From Amycolatopsis acididurans (GTDB lineage: Bacteria; Actinomycetota; Actinomycetes; Mycobacteriales; Pseudonocardiaceae), in assembly GCF_012328925.1 (NCBI RefSeq), contig NZ_JAAXLS010000010.1, positions 1 to 64,000 of the forward strand: a stretch of 64,000 nt of DNA. The letters run 5' to 3'. Below are positions 40,019-48,764 of this stretch, piece after piece. The position numbers and the translations under genes are program-made. Each line of letters begins with the position of its first letter. Positions within the stretch are counted from its first letter, which is position 1. The notes below the pieces were generated by a model that worked only from the letters and a program-made list of their open reading frames with translations, made no database searches and had not been told where the DNA came from.

Positions 40019-41326
40019 ATGGACAACGATCAGCTCCGGCAGGCTCGGGAGCGCACCGAGTCATCGACGCAGCCGGGCGAGTGCCTGTCGCGCCAAGAGC
40101 TTGCTGACCTGGTCAATCAGCACATCGCGGTGCACCACGAGACGCAGGCCGTGACTGATGCCAACTACATCGGCAAGCTCGAACGCGGCGTGATCCGCTG
40201 GCCCAGCGCGCTCTACCGCGAAGCGCTGCGAGCTGTACTGGGCGCTTCCACCGATGCCGCGCTGGGTTTCACCAACCGGCGGCGAACGGTGGTAAAGCTG
40301 GCGGACGTGGACCGCAAGCAGTTCCTGCGCAGCGTCGGCCTCGGTGTCGGCGCGCTGACACTGGCTCCCGTCGCTGCCCGGCTGCAGGGCAGCGAACCTA
40401 CCCCCGTGCCCGCCCGGGTCGGCACCGCCGAGATCGGCCAGATCGCCACCGCGGCGAAGGTGTTCGCCGGCTGGGACCACACCTACGGCGGTGGCCTCGC
40501 ACGCGAAGCCGTCCAAGCTCAGCTGCACTGGTCGGCCGGGCTGCTCGATGCCAGCTGCGACGAGGCGCTACGCGGCCCGCTGCGCAGCGCGATCGGCTAC
40601 CTAGCCCACACCTGCGGGTTCATGGCCTTCGACGCCTACGCCCACGACGACGCCACCCACGCGTTCCAGTTCGGCCTCGCCTGCGCCGAAGAGGCCGGCG
40701 ACTGGCACCTGCGCGCCAAGATCCTCTCCTCGATGGCGCGGCACGCGATCTGGATCGGCAAACCCGATGAAGGGCTGACCTGGATTGAGCACGCCCTGGT
40801 GCGCGCCGACCGGCTCACCGCGACCGAGCGGGCGATGCTGCACACCGCCCACGCCCGCGCACTGGCCAAGATGCGGCGCACCCGCGATGCTCTCGCCGCC
40901 GTCGGCCGCGCCGACGACGAGTTCGCCCACGCGACCCCGGCCAACGATCCGCCATGGATGGCCTACTACGACCATGCCCAGCACGTCGGCGACACCGGCC
41001 ATGCCCTGTTCGACCTCGCCGTTCACGGGCACCGGCCGCTCGACGCCACCGCGCGGCTCTCGGACGCCGTCACCGGGCATACCGACGCCTACGCCCGCTC
41101 CCGCGCGATCTCCCAGACCAAACTGGCCACCTTGACCATGGCCACCGGTGACCCCGCCGAGGCTGCCGTGATCGGCCAGGCCGCGCTCGACGCCGCGGGC
41201 ACCGTGCGCTCCCGCCGTGCCGCCGACGATCTGCGCGAGCTGTCCCGCTACGCCCACCGCCACAGCCGCACCCCCGAGGTCGCCGCTTTGCGCCAGCGCA
41301 TCCACACGGTGGTCGCCGCGTCGTGA
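40019..41326 (+). CDS. Helix-turn-helix/TPR regulator, 435 aa
   Basis: N-terminal XRE-like region (LSRQELADLVNQHIAVHHET; NYIGKLERGVIRWPSALYRE), a Tat-like linker (RKQFLRSVGLGVGALTLAPV), then TPR-like helices to the end (KPDEGLTWIEHALVRADRLT; MATGDPAEAAVIGQAALDAA). Same family as the gene at 19463. ATG at 40019 has GGGAGGG ~13 nt upstream; GTG at 39998 is an alternative. Translationally coupled (GTGA) to the phosphotransferase gene, a pairing often seen in actinomycetes. Confidence 0.86.
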   Translation: MDNDQLRQARERTESSTQPGECLSRQELADLVNQHIAVHHETQAVTDANYIGKLERGVIRWPSALYREALRAVLGASTDAALGFTNRRRTVVKLADVDRKQFLRSVGLGVGALTLAPVAARLQGSEPTPVPARVGTAEIGQIATAAKVFAGWDHTYGGGLAREAVQAQLHWSAGLLDASCDEALRGPLRSAIGYLAHTCGFMAFDAYAHDDATHAFQFGLACAEEAGDWHLRAKILSSMARHAIWIGKPDEGLTWIEHALVRADRLTATERAMLHTAHARALAKMRRTRDALAAVGRADDEFAHATPANDPPWMAYYDHAQHVGDTGHALFDLAVHGHRPLDATARLSDAVTGHTDAYARSRAISQTKLATLTMATGDPAEAAVIGQAALDAAGTVRSRRAADDLRELSRYAHRHSRTPEVAALRQRIHTVVAAS

Positions 41327-42219
41327 CCACGACTGGAACCGAGGACGTCAAAGAGCTACTGCGCGCCGCATGTGACCAGGCGGGCATCGACACGCGGGGC
41401 GCTGAGCCCATCCGGCTCGGGGAGAACGCGATCTTCCGCCTTCCCGGCGGCATCGTCGCCCGCATTGCCCGCCCCGGCCAGCTCGACGCCGCCTCCCGGG
41501 AAGTCCGCATCGCCCGATGGCTCGCCGACCACGACATCCCCGCCGTCCGCGCCCTCGACGACCTCGGCCAACCCATCGAGGCGCACGGGCGTGCGGTGAC
41601 CTTCTGGCACGAGCTGCCCGACCACCACAACGGCACCCCCGCTCAAGTCGCGACGGCGCTGCGCCGCCTGCACGACCTGCCCGTCGTCGCCGGGCAGCAC
41701 CCGTTCTCCGCGCTGGAGCCGTTCGTCCGGCTCGACGAACGCATCACCGCCGCCACCAGCCTCACCGACGACGACCGCGCCTGGCTGCACCAGCACCTCG
41801 CCACCCTGCAAGAGAGCTACCACCACCTCCCCGCCGGCCTGCCGCACACCGTGCTGCACGGCGACGCCTGGGTCGGCAACGTCGTCGCTACCAACGACAA
41901 CCAGGTCGTGCTGCTGGACCTCGAACGCGCCTCCATCGGCCCACCCGAATGGGACCTCGTCTCCACCGCCATCAAACACACCAGCTTCGCCTGGATCACC
42001 GCGGACGAGTACCGGAACTTCTGCCACCGCTACGGCCACGACGTCACCGCCTGGGACGGATTCGCGCTCCTGCGCGACATCCGCGAACTCCGCATGACCT
42101 GCTACCTCGCCCAACACGCCGCCGAAAACCCCCGCGCCCACCAGGAAGCCGAACTCCGTGTTTCCTGCCTACGCGGCCGGAATGGGCCCCGCCCCTGGTC
42201 CTGGTCGCCCGCGTCCTGA
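41323..42219 (+). CDS. Aminoglycoside phosphotransferase-family kinase, 298 aa
   Basis: APH/ChoK fold: catalytic loop TVLHGDAWVGNVVATND (Brenner HGDxxxxN) and the metal Asp in VVLLDLERASIGPPEWDLVS. The N-lobe has REVRIARWLADHDIPAVRAL. It phosphorylates an unknown small molecule. The family name does not imply resistance, and the co-transcribed regulator suggests a house-specific role. GTG at 41323 overlaps the regulator stop. The last ~15 residues are Pro/Trp-rich and unusual. Confidence 0.88.
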   Translation: MTTTGTEDVKELLRAACDQAGIDTRGAEPIRLGENAIFRLPGGIVARIARPGQLDAASREVRIARWLADHDIPAVRALDDLGQPIEAHGRAVTFWHELPDHHNGTPAQVATALRRLHDLPVVAGQHPFSALEPFVRLDERITAATSLTDDDRAWLHQHLATLQESYHHLPAGLPHTVLHGDAWVGNVVATNDNQVVLLDLERASIGPPEWDLVSTAIKHTSFAWITADEYRNFCHRYGHDVTAWDGFALLRDIRELRMTCYLAQHAAENPRAHQEAELRVSCLRGRNGPRPWSWSPAS

Positions 42220-42376
42220 TCCTCCCGCCGTATGCCGCTGGCAAACGTCGACTTCGCGGCGAACGACTGTATGCGGCCAAGGCGCCGAAGATCGGCGTGC
42301 CACCACCGAAATCGCCCGTGTCGAACACCTGTGCCGACGATGAGTCTCATGATTGTCGGCGGACGAGAGGAGGGGC

Positions 42377-42589
42377 ATGGCTGTCCGGCTGGTGCACAGG
42401 CAGCGTTGGCTGCACGAGGTGCGATTCGGTGACCGGGCGGGCGCCGAAGCCTACGCGGAGCACTACGGTGGCGGGCTGTCGCGTTGGCAGGTTCTCCCGG
42501 CTCCAGCGAGCACGCCCAGAGCGGGCGCCGAGGCGCTGCGGGCAGGCGCGCGGCGTCGCCCCTCGACTACGTCCACGCCTGGCGGGTAG
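42377..42589 (+). CDS. Small unknown, 70 aa
   Basis: MAVRLVHRQRWLHEVRFGDR, then AGAEAYAEHYGGGLSRWQVL and a basic tail. GAGGAGG lies ~4-5 nt before the ATG. Short, but the ribosome site is strong. No family recognised. Confidence 0.45.
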   Translation: MAVRLVHRQRWLHEVRFGDRAGAEAYAEHYGGGLSRWQVLPAPASTPRAGAEALRAGARRRPSTTSTPGG

Positions 42590-42758
42590 GCCACCAGCGC
42601 ACGTCGCCGCGACCACACAGCCGGGATCCGAAAGGTGTTGCGGTGACTGGATTTCATCGGAACGGATCGGCCAGCGAACAGGACGGCCCGGGCGGTGCGG
42701 CGCGTACTGCACCGGGCGCTCGGCGGTCGTCGACGTCTTCGATTGAAGGGCGCTCGCC

Positions 42759-43433
42759 ATGAGCTTGGTTGATCTCGGCGGCGACGCCAGGATGCAACGG
42801 ACCCAGTTGCTGGTCCTCGACTTCGAAGGACTCACCCCAGCAGGCCGTCCGCCGGAACCGATCGAGGTCGCCGCGACCAAGCTCGAATACCGCAACGGCA
42901 CCCTGGTCGAGATCGACAGGTTCGAGTCGCTCATCGAGCCGCCCGCAGGCATACCGGTGACCTGGCGCGAGCGTGCTGTCGGTTTTACACCAGCGATGCT
43001 CGCCTCCGCGCCACCCGCCGGGGAGGTGATGGCCGCCCTCGACCGGCTACTGCCCGCGCCCGATGACGAGACGACGAGCTGGCCGTACCGGGTTGTGGCA
43101 CACGGAGCGGCGACCGAGCGCACCCTGATCTACGGACAACGCCAGCACTGCCCGAACCTGGCGGCGACACCACTACTCGACAGCGTCCGGCTCGCCCGCA
43201 CCGTCCTGACCGGACTGGCGCATCACGGGCTCAGCGACGTCGCACGCCACCTGGGCATCCCGATCCCCACCGACCGGCATCGGGCGAGGGCCGACGTCGA
43301 ACTCACCGTCACCGTACTAACCCGCCTTCTCGAACAGGGGCCGTGGCGCAGTCTGCACGACCTCGAACGCGACGCTCGACTGGAGCCCAAACACCCGGCG
43401 ACAGACGCCGCCGAGCAAGAGAGCTTGTTCTAA
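42759..43433 (+). CDS. DEDDh-family 3'-5' exonuclease, 224 aa
   Basis: Exo I LLVLDFEGLTPAGRP (Asp, Glu), Exo II around YRVVAHGAATERTLIYG, Exo III LSDVARHLGIPIPTDRHRAR and ADVELT (His, Asp): the DEDDh arrangement of DnaQ-like exonucleases. It would trim DNA or RNA 3' ends. GAAGGGCG precedes the ATG by ~6 nt. Stands alone among accessory genes. It is not a full DNA polymerase III epsilon by context. Confidence 0.85.
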   Translation: MSLVDLGGDARMQRTQLLVLDFEGLTPAGRPPEPIEVAATKLEYRNGTLVEIDRFESLIEPPAGIPVTWRERAVGFTPAMLASAPPAGEVMAALDRLLPAPDDETTSWPYRVVAHGAATERTLIYGQRQHCPNLAATPLLDSVRLARTVLTGLAHHGLSDVARHLGIPIPTDRHRARADVELTVTVLTRLLEQGPWRSLHDLERDARLEPKHPATDAAEQESLF

Positions 43434-43510
43434 TCAGCGTTACGAGCTTGGCCGCGACTCCCAGATCTACACCGTCGCCCGCCGAGCGAAGCTGAGCACG
43501 CAGGTGGTGG

Positions 43511-44089
43511 TCACTGGCGTACGGCGCTGCCCAAGGCAACGGGATCGGCCGAGCCGGGATCTCGTTTGTGCTGCTGTTCGAAGACTTCGGCGAGGATGCG
43601 CCTGACGGTGTCCTGCAGGCTGGAGGTTGGCGGGATGAGCTGCTCGCCGGCCAGTCCGAGCAGGTCCTGCTCGCGGTACCACTCGCGCATGTGTTCGGGG
43701 CCGAACTCGGCCGCTTGCGGCCGAGTCTCGTGCCGGCGCAGGGACTCCTCGAACGAGACATCCAGGTAGTAGACGCCGGTGCGACCGCGGTGATCGGCGA
43801 CGAGGTCGGCGAGCATGTCGCCGTAGCGCTCGGCATGCAGGATGCCTTCCACGATCACATGAAAGCCATTGTCGAGGGCGTAGCGACTCACGGTCGAGAG
43901 CAAACCGATGTTCACGCCACCGGGCACGTCACGTTCTTTGAGGATGGTCCGGCGGACCACGTCCTGGGCCGCCACCGCACACGTCCGGCCGAGGTGTGAC
44001 CGGACGGCCAGCGCCACGGAGCTTTTGCCCGAGCCCGAGTTGCCGCGCACGATCGCCAGGCGTGTCGACTCCGATCCAGTGGGTGCCAC
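43511..44089 (-). CDS. P-loop kinase (zeta-toxin/AAA_33-like), 192 aa
   Basis: Walker A LAIVRGNSGSGKSSVALAVR (~11-30), then a nucleotide-kinase layout (DNGFHVIVEGILHAERYGDM; GVYYLDVSFEESLRRHETRP). Resembles small ATP-binding kinases of the AAA_33/zeta-like group that phosphorylate small molecules or nucleotides. GTG at 44089. Monocistronic between oppositely oriented genes. Substrate unknown. Confidence 0.82.
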   Translation of the reverse strand: MAPTGSESTRLAIVRGNSGSGKSSVALAVRSHLGRTCAVAAQDVVRRTILKERDVPGGVNIGLLSTVSRYALDNGFHVIVEGILHAERYGDMLADLVADHRGRTGVYYLDVSFEESLRRHETRPQAAEFGPEHMREWYREQDLLGLAGEQLIPPTSSLQDTVRRILAEVFEQQHKRDPGSADPVALGSAVRQ

Positions 44090-44146
44090 GGCGGCAGTCT
44101 AGGCAGCGGGACCGTCACGACGAGCCCCGCCGCGCGCCATCGGCCG

Positions 44147-44503
44147 TTATCGCTGGGTGTCCTCGCGGGGCCACCAGCGCACGGCGCCGTCGATGAGGTC
44201 GGCGGTGTGTTCGGGCGCGTCGTCCGGGTAGTTCTCCCAGCGGGACTCGCCCGGCCCGTCGTGGACTCGGATGCCTTCGGTGTAGACCGCGAACAGGAAA
44301 GCTCCAGCCGTGCCGTGGGGGCGCTGATGGACCCAGTCCGGCATCGCGGTGGTGGGCAGGGTCTGCTCGATCCAGCGGCGGGCCTCGTCCTTGGTGGCGG
44401 CGTCGTGTTCGGCGACGCAGGCGATGTTGTCGTCGTCGCCGATGCCCAGCAGGATCGCCGCACCGAATCCGGTGCGGACCTCGGTGTTGGTCGCGGTGCT
44501 CAA
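44147..44503 (-). CDS. Unknown acidic protein, 118 aa
   Basis: FGAAILLGIGDDDNIACVAE, ATKDEARRWIEQTLPTTAMP and GAFLFAVYTEGIRVHDGPGE: a small alpha/beta protein, Trp/Asp-rich, no membrane helix. TTG at 44503 follows AAGGGGGG by ~6-7 nt. The longer frame from 44545 runs through the ribosome site and is rejected. Divergent from the membrane protein at 44737. Confidence 0.6.
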   Translation of the reverse strand: MSTATNTEVRTGFGAAILLGIGDDDNIACVAEHDAATKDEARRWIEQTLPTTAMPDWVHQRPHGTAGAFLFAVYTEGIRVHDGPGESRWENYPDDAPEHTADLIDGAVRWWPREDTQR

Positions 44504-44623
44504 TGCAGTTCCCCCCTTGTACGCGTCGACTGGAACTTTCAGCATGCGCCCGTTCCGGTGCTCCCGCCAGTCACCTCATAGGGCTTCGTTCTCAGCATCG
44601 TCGCCGGTCAGCGCGGGTGAGTG

Positions 44624-44641
44624 TGGCATTGCGGTGGTACT
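44624..44641 (+). repeat. 11-bp tandem repeat TGGCATT-N4-TGGTACT
   Basis: Heptamers at 44624 and 44635, 11 bp apart, ~95 bp before the membrane-protein gene at 44737. One base differs from the pair at 21887-21904. Both look like sites for one regulator. Confidence 0.55.
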
Positions 44642-44736
44642 TCGACGGTGCCGTGCCGCGGCATTCTGTCGGCGCCGTTGTGCTCAACGGCGCACAACAT
44701 CACCTTCGAAGATACGGAAGACGAGGCGGCAATTCA

Positions 44737-45057
44737 GTGGACGACGTGATCACGCAGCTGTACATGCACGTGTTCCCTTTTCCCGATCGCACGCTGGCCG
44801 GGTTGGCGTTGCTGATGGGAGTGTGCTGCGGGATCACCGTGTGGCGGATGGCGTGGCGCGCCTACATTCCGGGGTTGACGCGCAGCTGGTACTGGTCGTT
44901 CGTCGCGCGGGCGGTGTTGCTGACCGGCATGGCGGTCGTGGCCTGGCCCGCCGTGATCCTGCTGGCCACCTTGTGCCAGTTCGACGGCCCGCGAGCACTG
45001 ATCGAGCGGTTCGTGCTCGGCAAGCGACCGACCGCCGAGGACCCCGGGCCGGTGTGA
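44737..45057 (+). CDS. Small three-helix membrane protein, 106 aa
   Basis: Hydrophobic segments TLAGLALLMGVCCGITVWRM, WSFVARAVLLTGMAVVAWPA and AVILLATLC, with short polar loops and a charged C-tail. GTG at 44737 follows GAGGCGG by ~9 nt. No family recognised. Preceded by the TGGCATT/TGGTACT repeat block, so it is probably a target of that regulator. Confidence 0.65.
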   Translation: MDDVITQLYMHVFPFPDRTLAGLALLMGVCCGITVWRMAWRAYIPGLTRSWYWSFVARAVLLTGMAVVAWPAVILLATLCQFDGPRALIERFVLGKRPTAEDPGPV

Positions 45058-45122
45058 ACGGCCCCTTGCCGTCGCGCAGCGTTGTCCGCTAGGGCGCCGG
45101 TCGCGGCCGGAAGGGTTCCGGT

Positions 45123-46319
45123 TCAGAGCTGGATTCCGGCCCAGCGGGCGAAGGTGGCCAGGGAATCGGAGCGGCGGCGGTCCTGATGGGCGAGGGTGAC
45201 CACCGTTTCGTGGACCTGCGGGTGGTAACGGGTCAGCTGCGGCGCCAGGGCCCGCGCGTTGTTGAGTTCGGCCAGGACCTGGTCACGCCGCCCGTGCAGC
45301 AGGGCCGCGCGGGCGAGGTCGACGTGGTGATGCCCTTTCCGGGAAGCCAGGGTACTGGGCGGGAGCGGAGTGTTCCGGGATAGTGCGGTGGCTCCGTCGC
45401 CGAGTTCGACGGCCGCGGCCACGGAATGGATGGTCACGTTGGCCGGATCGAACGCGGTGTCGTAGAAGTCCGTGCCGGGCTCGAGGACGCGGGCGCAGTC
45501 GGCAGCTTCGGCCAGGTGCGCGTCGGAGGTGGCGCGGTCACCGGAGCGGGCGGACAGGATCGCCGAGCGCAGATGCAGATAGCCCCGCACGGTCAGCGAC
45601 GCCGGGCCGGTGGGTTCGGCTTCGACCAGGGACCGTCCGGTCGCGGCGAGGCGCTCGGCGGCGCCGTAGGCGCCGCGGTGCATCAGGGGCAGGCCGATCT
45701 CGCCCTCGCACAGCGCGGCCAGCAGCGGATCGCCCGAGGAGCCTGCGGCGGTGGCGGCGCGTTCGGCGGCTTGGCCGGCCAGCGGTGAGCCCAGGCGGTG
45801 CAGGCAGATCGTGACGCACTGGTAGAGGTGGGTCAGCAACGCGTGCGCCCGCTCGGCCTCGGCCCCCGCACGGGCGTGGGCGGCGGCGGTGTGCAGGGCG
45901 GCGAGCAGATCGGGCATCACCGCCGACGACCGGTCGTAGCGCGATTTCCGCTGGAGGTCGGCGACCGTGGCCACCGCCCGCGCCAGCGTGTCCAGGGGAC
46001 TCGGCGGGTCGTCGGTGGCCAGGGCGGGGCCCGCGATCACGGCGGTCTCCAGCTCGGCGATGCCGTCGCGTTCGGTACCGAACTGCGGGCTGGGCTGCTC
46101 GTAGAGGTCGTACACGGTCAGGTTCAGCGCCCGCGCCGCCGCCGCGACGAACGCCGGAGACGCCGGTTTGCGGCCCTGCTCGACCGCACGCACCAGCGAG
46201 ACCGACACATGCATCCGGGCGGCGAGCTGCCGCTGGCCCAGGTTCGGGTGCAGCTTGCGCGCGGCGCGGACTCGCCGCCCGACACCCGCCGGCCCGCGGT
46301 CCTCGGCTGCCACGGCCAC
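45123..46319 (-). CDS. Helix-turn-helix/TPR regulator divergent from the FxLD-type methyltransferase, ~398 aa
   Basis: N-terminal XRE helix-turn-helix (LGQRQLAARMHVSVSLVRAV; EQGRKPASPAFVAAAARALN) then all-helical TPR-like repeats (HARAGAEAERAHALLTHLYQ; LHGRRDQVLAELNNARALAP). GGGAGGG lies 4 nt before GTG 46319 and 10 nt before GTG 46313; either may be the start. Regulators of this type accompany FxLD-type lanthipeptide loci, so it probably controls the methyltransferase gene it faces. Confidence 0.84.
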   Translation of the reverse strand: MAVAAEDRGPAGVGRRVRAARKLHPNLGQRQLAARMHVSVSLVRAVEQGRKPASPAFVAAAARALNLTVYDLYEQPSPQFGTERDGIAELETAVIAGPALATDDPPSPLDTLARAVATVADLQRKSRYDRSSAVMPDLLAALHTAAAHARAGAEAERAHALLTHLYQCVTICLHRLGSPLAGQAAERAATAAGSSGDPLLAALCEGEIGLPLMHRGAYGAAERLAATGRSLVEAEPTGPASLTVRGYLHLRSAILSARSGDRATSDAHLAEAADCARVLEPGTDFYDTAFDPANVTIHSVAAAVELGDGATALSRNTPLPPSTLASRKGHHHVDLARAALLHGRRDQVLAELNNARALAPQLTRYHPQVHETVVTLAHQDRRRSDSLATFARWAGIQL

Positions 46320-46345
46320 GCTCCCTCCCGGAGACACCCCCGCCA

Positions 46346-46418
46346 CTACCCATCAGGGTAGCTCCGATCCCTAGAAGACCTTGCCCGCGTTGACACCGAA
46401 TGTGCTGAATCAGTGTCA
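46346..46418. promoter_or_regulatory. Divergent control region: CTACCC-N4-GGGTAG and TTGACA/TGACAC-N16-GTGTCA
   Basis: CTACCC-ATCA-GGGTAG (46346-46361) is a perfect inverted repeat in the regulator leader. Further on, TTGACA at 46390-46395 is a consensus -35 reading toward the methyltransferase, and the arms TGACAC (46391) and GTGTCA (46413) form an inverted repeat. The -10 at 17-bp spacing is poor, so activation may be needed. Confidence 0.45.
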
Positions 46419-46662
46419 CAGCGTGTGCATCGGGGCTGATGGCGGGCGGCGAAGCAGCGAGAAGCACTCACTACACCCGACTCGTGGCAGGTGGACGTTG
46501 CCACCGCGCCGCGCCGATCGGAGACAGCGCCGCGCGACGCAGGGGCGGGCGTCGTGCCCGCTTTCTGTCGGGGGTCTGGCCCAGAATCGGCGACCGGAAC
46601 TCGCCCGCGTGCCCGCGGGCGCCGACCGGCCACGTCACCCGGCACCCTCACGAAAGGCGCTG

Positions 46663-47901
46663 ATGAACCTCACCACGACCGACATGTCGCCTGAAGCCCT
46701 GCGGGACGCCCTGATCGGCAAAGTCAAGGAAGCTGGCTATGCCCGCAACGGGGCCGTCGAAGACGCGTTGCGGACGGTCGAACGCCACCACTACGTCCCG
46801 GACGTCGAGCTGGCCGACGCCTACGCGAACGACATCGTGGTCACCAAGCGAACCCCGGACGGCGAGGTGTTGAGTTGCGCCTCGCAGCCCGGCATCGTCG
46901 CTCTCCTGCTGGACCAGCTGCGCCCGCAGCCCGGTGACCGTGTTCTCGAAATCGGTGCCGGAACCGGATACAACGCGGCACTGCTGGCGCACCTCGTCGG
47001 CAAGGAAGGCCGCGTCACTGCCATTGACGTGGACGGCGACATCGTCGACTACGCCCGCGAACGCGTCGCTGCCGCCGGCATCGGCAATGTCGAGGTCGTG
47101 CTCGGCGACGGTGCCCGCGGACACGAGCCCGGCGCATTCTACGACGGCATCATCGCCTCCGTCGGCGCGTACGGAATCCCCGGCGACTGGCTGTCTCAGC
47201 TGGCACCCGGCGGACGGCTGGTGATACCCCTGCGGATTCGCGGGAGCGTGTCTCGCTCGATCGCGTTCGAGCGAGCCCCCGACGGCGGCTGGCGCAGTGC
47301 CGAGCACGCGATGTGCGGGTTCGTCCCGCTGCGCGGCGGGATCGCCGACGACCCCCGCAGCCGGATCGACCTGACCGGCGACAACACCGTCACCCTCCAG
47401 TCCCACCAGGACCAGCCCTTCGCCCCCGAACGCCTGACCGGCGTACTCGACCAGCCCCGCAGCGAGATATGGACCGGGGTCACCTTCGCCCGGATGGAAT
47501 CCCTGGAATGGCTGTACCTCTGGCTCACCTGCGCTTTACCTGGCGGCTTGCGCAGCATGCCAGCGGAGCAGACCGCGATCGACTCCGGCCTCATCACCCC
47601 GATGTTCCGCACGGGGATGGCCGTGCCCGGTGACGGCGAACTGGCCTACCTCGCTAAGCGTCCCGGCGGCCACGACAGCGAGGGCCACGAGCTGACCGAA
47701 ACCGGCGTCGTCGGGCACGGCCCCCACGGTGGTGAACTGGCGGCCCGCGTCGCCGACGAGATCCGCACCTGGGACCGGGACTTCCGGCACCGCAGCGTCC
47801 GGTTCGAGATCCCCGCCGACGGCACCGACACCTCCGACCCGACACGCGGCCGGTTCTTCCTCGACCGCCCCCACCACCCCATCACCGTCGTCTGGCAGTA
47901 G
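46663..47901 (+). CDS. PCMT-like methyltransferase, FxLD system, 412 aa
   Basis: N-terminal half is protein-L-isoaspartyl-methyltransferase-like: GYARNGAVEDALRTVERHHY, CASQPGIVALLLDQLRPQPG, SAM motif GDRVLEIGAGTGYNAALLAH, then SVGAYGIPGDWLSQLAPGGR. The C-terminal half has the pattern of methyltransferases of the FxLD lanthipeptide system (GVLDQPRSEIWTGVTFARME; VGHGPHGGELAARVADEIRT). In that system it modifies a ribosomal peptide made dehydrated by a partner enzyme. No precursor or dehydratase gene lies nearby, so it appears orphaned. ATG at 46663 follows GAAAGGCG. Confidence 0.85.
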   Translation: MNLTTTDMSPEALRDALIGKVKEAGYARNGAVEDALRTVERHHYVPDVELADAYANDIVVTKRTPDGEVLSCASQPGIVALLLDQLRPQPGDRVLEIGAGTGYNAALLAHLVGKEGRVTAIDVDGDIVDYARERVAAAGIGNVEVVLGDGARGHEPGAFYDGIIASVGAYGIPGDWLSQLAPGGRLVIPLRIRGSVSRSIAFERAPDGGWRSAEHAMCGFVPLRGGIADDPRSRIDLTGDNTVTLQSHQDQPFAPERLTGVLDQPRSEIWTGVTFARMESLEWLYLWLTCALPGGLRSMPAEQTAIDSGLITPMFRTGMAVPGDGELAYLAKRPGGHDSEGHELTETGVVGHGPHGGELAARVADEIRTWDRDFRHRSVRFEIPADGTDTSDPTRGRFFLDRPHHPITVVWQ

Positions 47902-48039
47902 GCCGAAACACCTGGCGACGGCTCGACCACGCGGGACGACCACCGGACCCACGAGAGGTCGGGGCGGCGCATTCCTGATCGCCGCTCTGGCCTCGTCGTC
48001 CTTCCCCGTCAGGCCGATGCCCGACGGCCCCTGGGCGTC

Positions 48040-48066
48040 GACGCCTCCGTCCGGCACGGAGGCGTC
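48040..48066 (+). terminator. 11-bp perfect hairpin after the methyltransferase gene
   Basis: GACGCCTCCGT (48040-48050), loop CCGGC, ACGGAGGCGTC (48056-48066). No U-tract. ~140 nt after the methyltransferase stop and ~55 nt before the next GTG. Terminator or attenuator. Confidence 0.6.
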
Positions 48067-48121
48067 GGACTTGACCGATCGCCCGTTCGTGTCGGCGCTG
48101 TGGCTGGCTACGGTCGTTGAC

Positions 48122-48757
48122 GTGACCGAAACGCAAGCGGGTGCTCGCCACAAGCCCAGCGCGCTGGAACTGATCGCGGAGTGCGTCCTACGGCTGCGGA
48201 TGACCGATCCCACCGACACGCGGGCCTCGCTTCTGGCGGCGTGGCACGGGTTCGGCACCGCCGAGGCCGCCGGCCGCATGCTGCGCGAGGACAACGACGA
48301 GGACGCCGTGCTCGCGCGCAACGCGACGCCGGTGTTCGAGGCCGTCGCCGTGCTGATGCGGCAGGCACCGTCGATGCCCTACACCGACTTCGTGGTGGAG
48401 AACGTCAGCGGCCTGGTCCCCGAGGGCTACCGGCCGACGGACGACAGCGACCAGTTCGACGACCCAAACGTGGTGGCGGACCTGTCAGCGGCGGGCCAGG
48501 TCCGCCGCGGGATCCTCGCGCTCGCACTCGAACTGAACACGCTGCTGCCCGAAGCCGCTGAGAACGCCGCCGCACCGGACGACCGCCTCGCGTGCGAGCA
48601 CGGCACCAGGCTGGCCTACGAGCTGTCGAACTGCTGGGAGGGCAAGCTCAGCTCGTACCTGAATGGCGGACGGGATCTCATCGGCGACCGCAAGATGCCG
48701 TCGGCGGGCGCGAAACCCAAGCAGGGCAAGAAGAAGCGCACGCCGAAGCGGAAATGA
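48122..48757 (+). CDS. Unknown helical protein with Lys-rich tail, 211 aa
   Basis: Helical throughout (ALELIAECVLRLRMTDPTDT; EAVAVLMRQAPSMPYTDFVV; LSAAGQVRRGILALALELNT), ending in a run of Lys/Arg (about residues 195-211) that could contact nucleic acid. No recognised domain. GTG at 48122 gives the compact form; upstream in-frame codons are low-complexity. It is 8 nt before the NYN-like nuclease gene, suggesting joint function. Confidence 0.6.
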   Translation: MTETQAGARHKPSALELIAECVLRLRMTDPTDTRASLLAAWHGFGTAEAAGRMLREDNDEDAVLARNATPVFEAVAVLMRQAPSMPYTDFVVENVSGLVPEGYRPTDDSDQFDDPNVVADLSAAGQVRRGILALALELNTLLPEAAENAAAPDDRLACEHGTRLAYELSNCWEGKLSSYLNGGRDLIGDRKMPSAGAKPKQGKKKRTPKRK

Positions 48758-48764
48758 TCTGAGC

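Noticed and set aside
41323..42219. Antibiotic-resistance aminoglycoside kinase
   Set aside because: It has the fold and HGD motif, but the conserved pairing with an HTH/TPR regulator and distant sequence do not support a resistance call.
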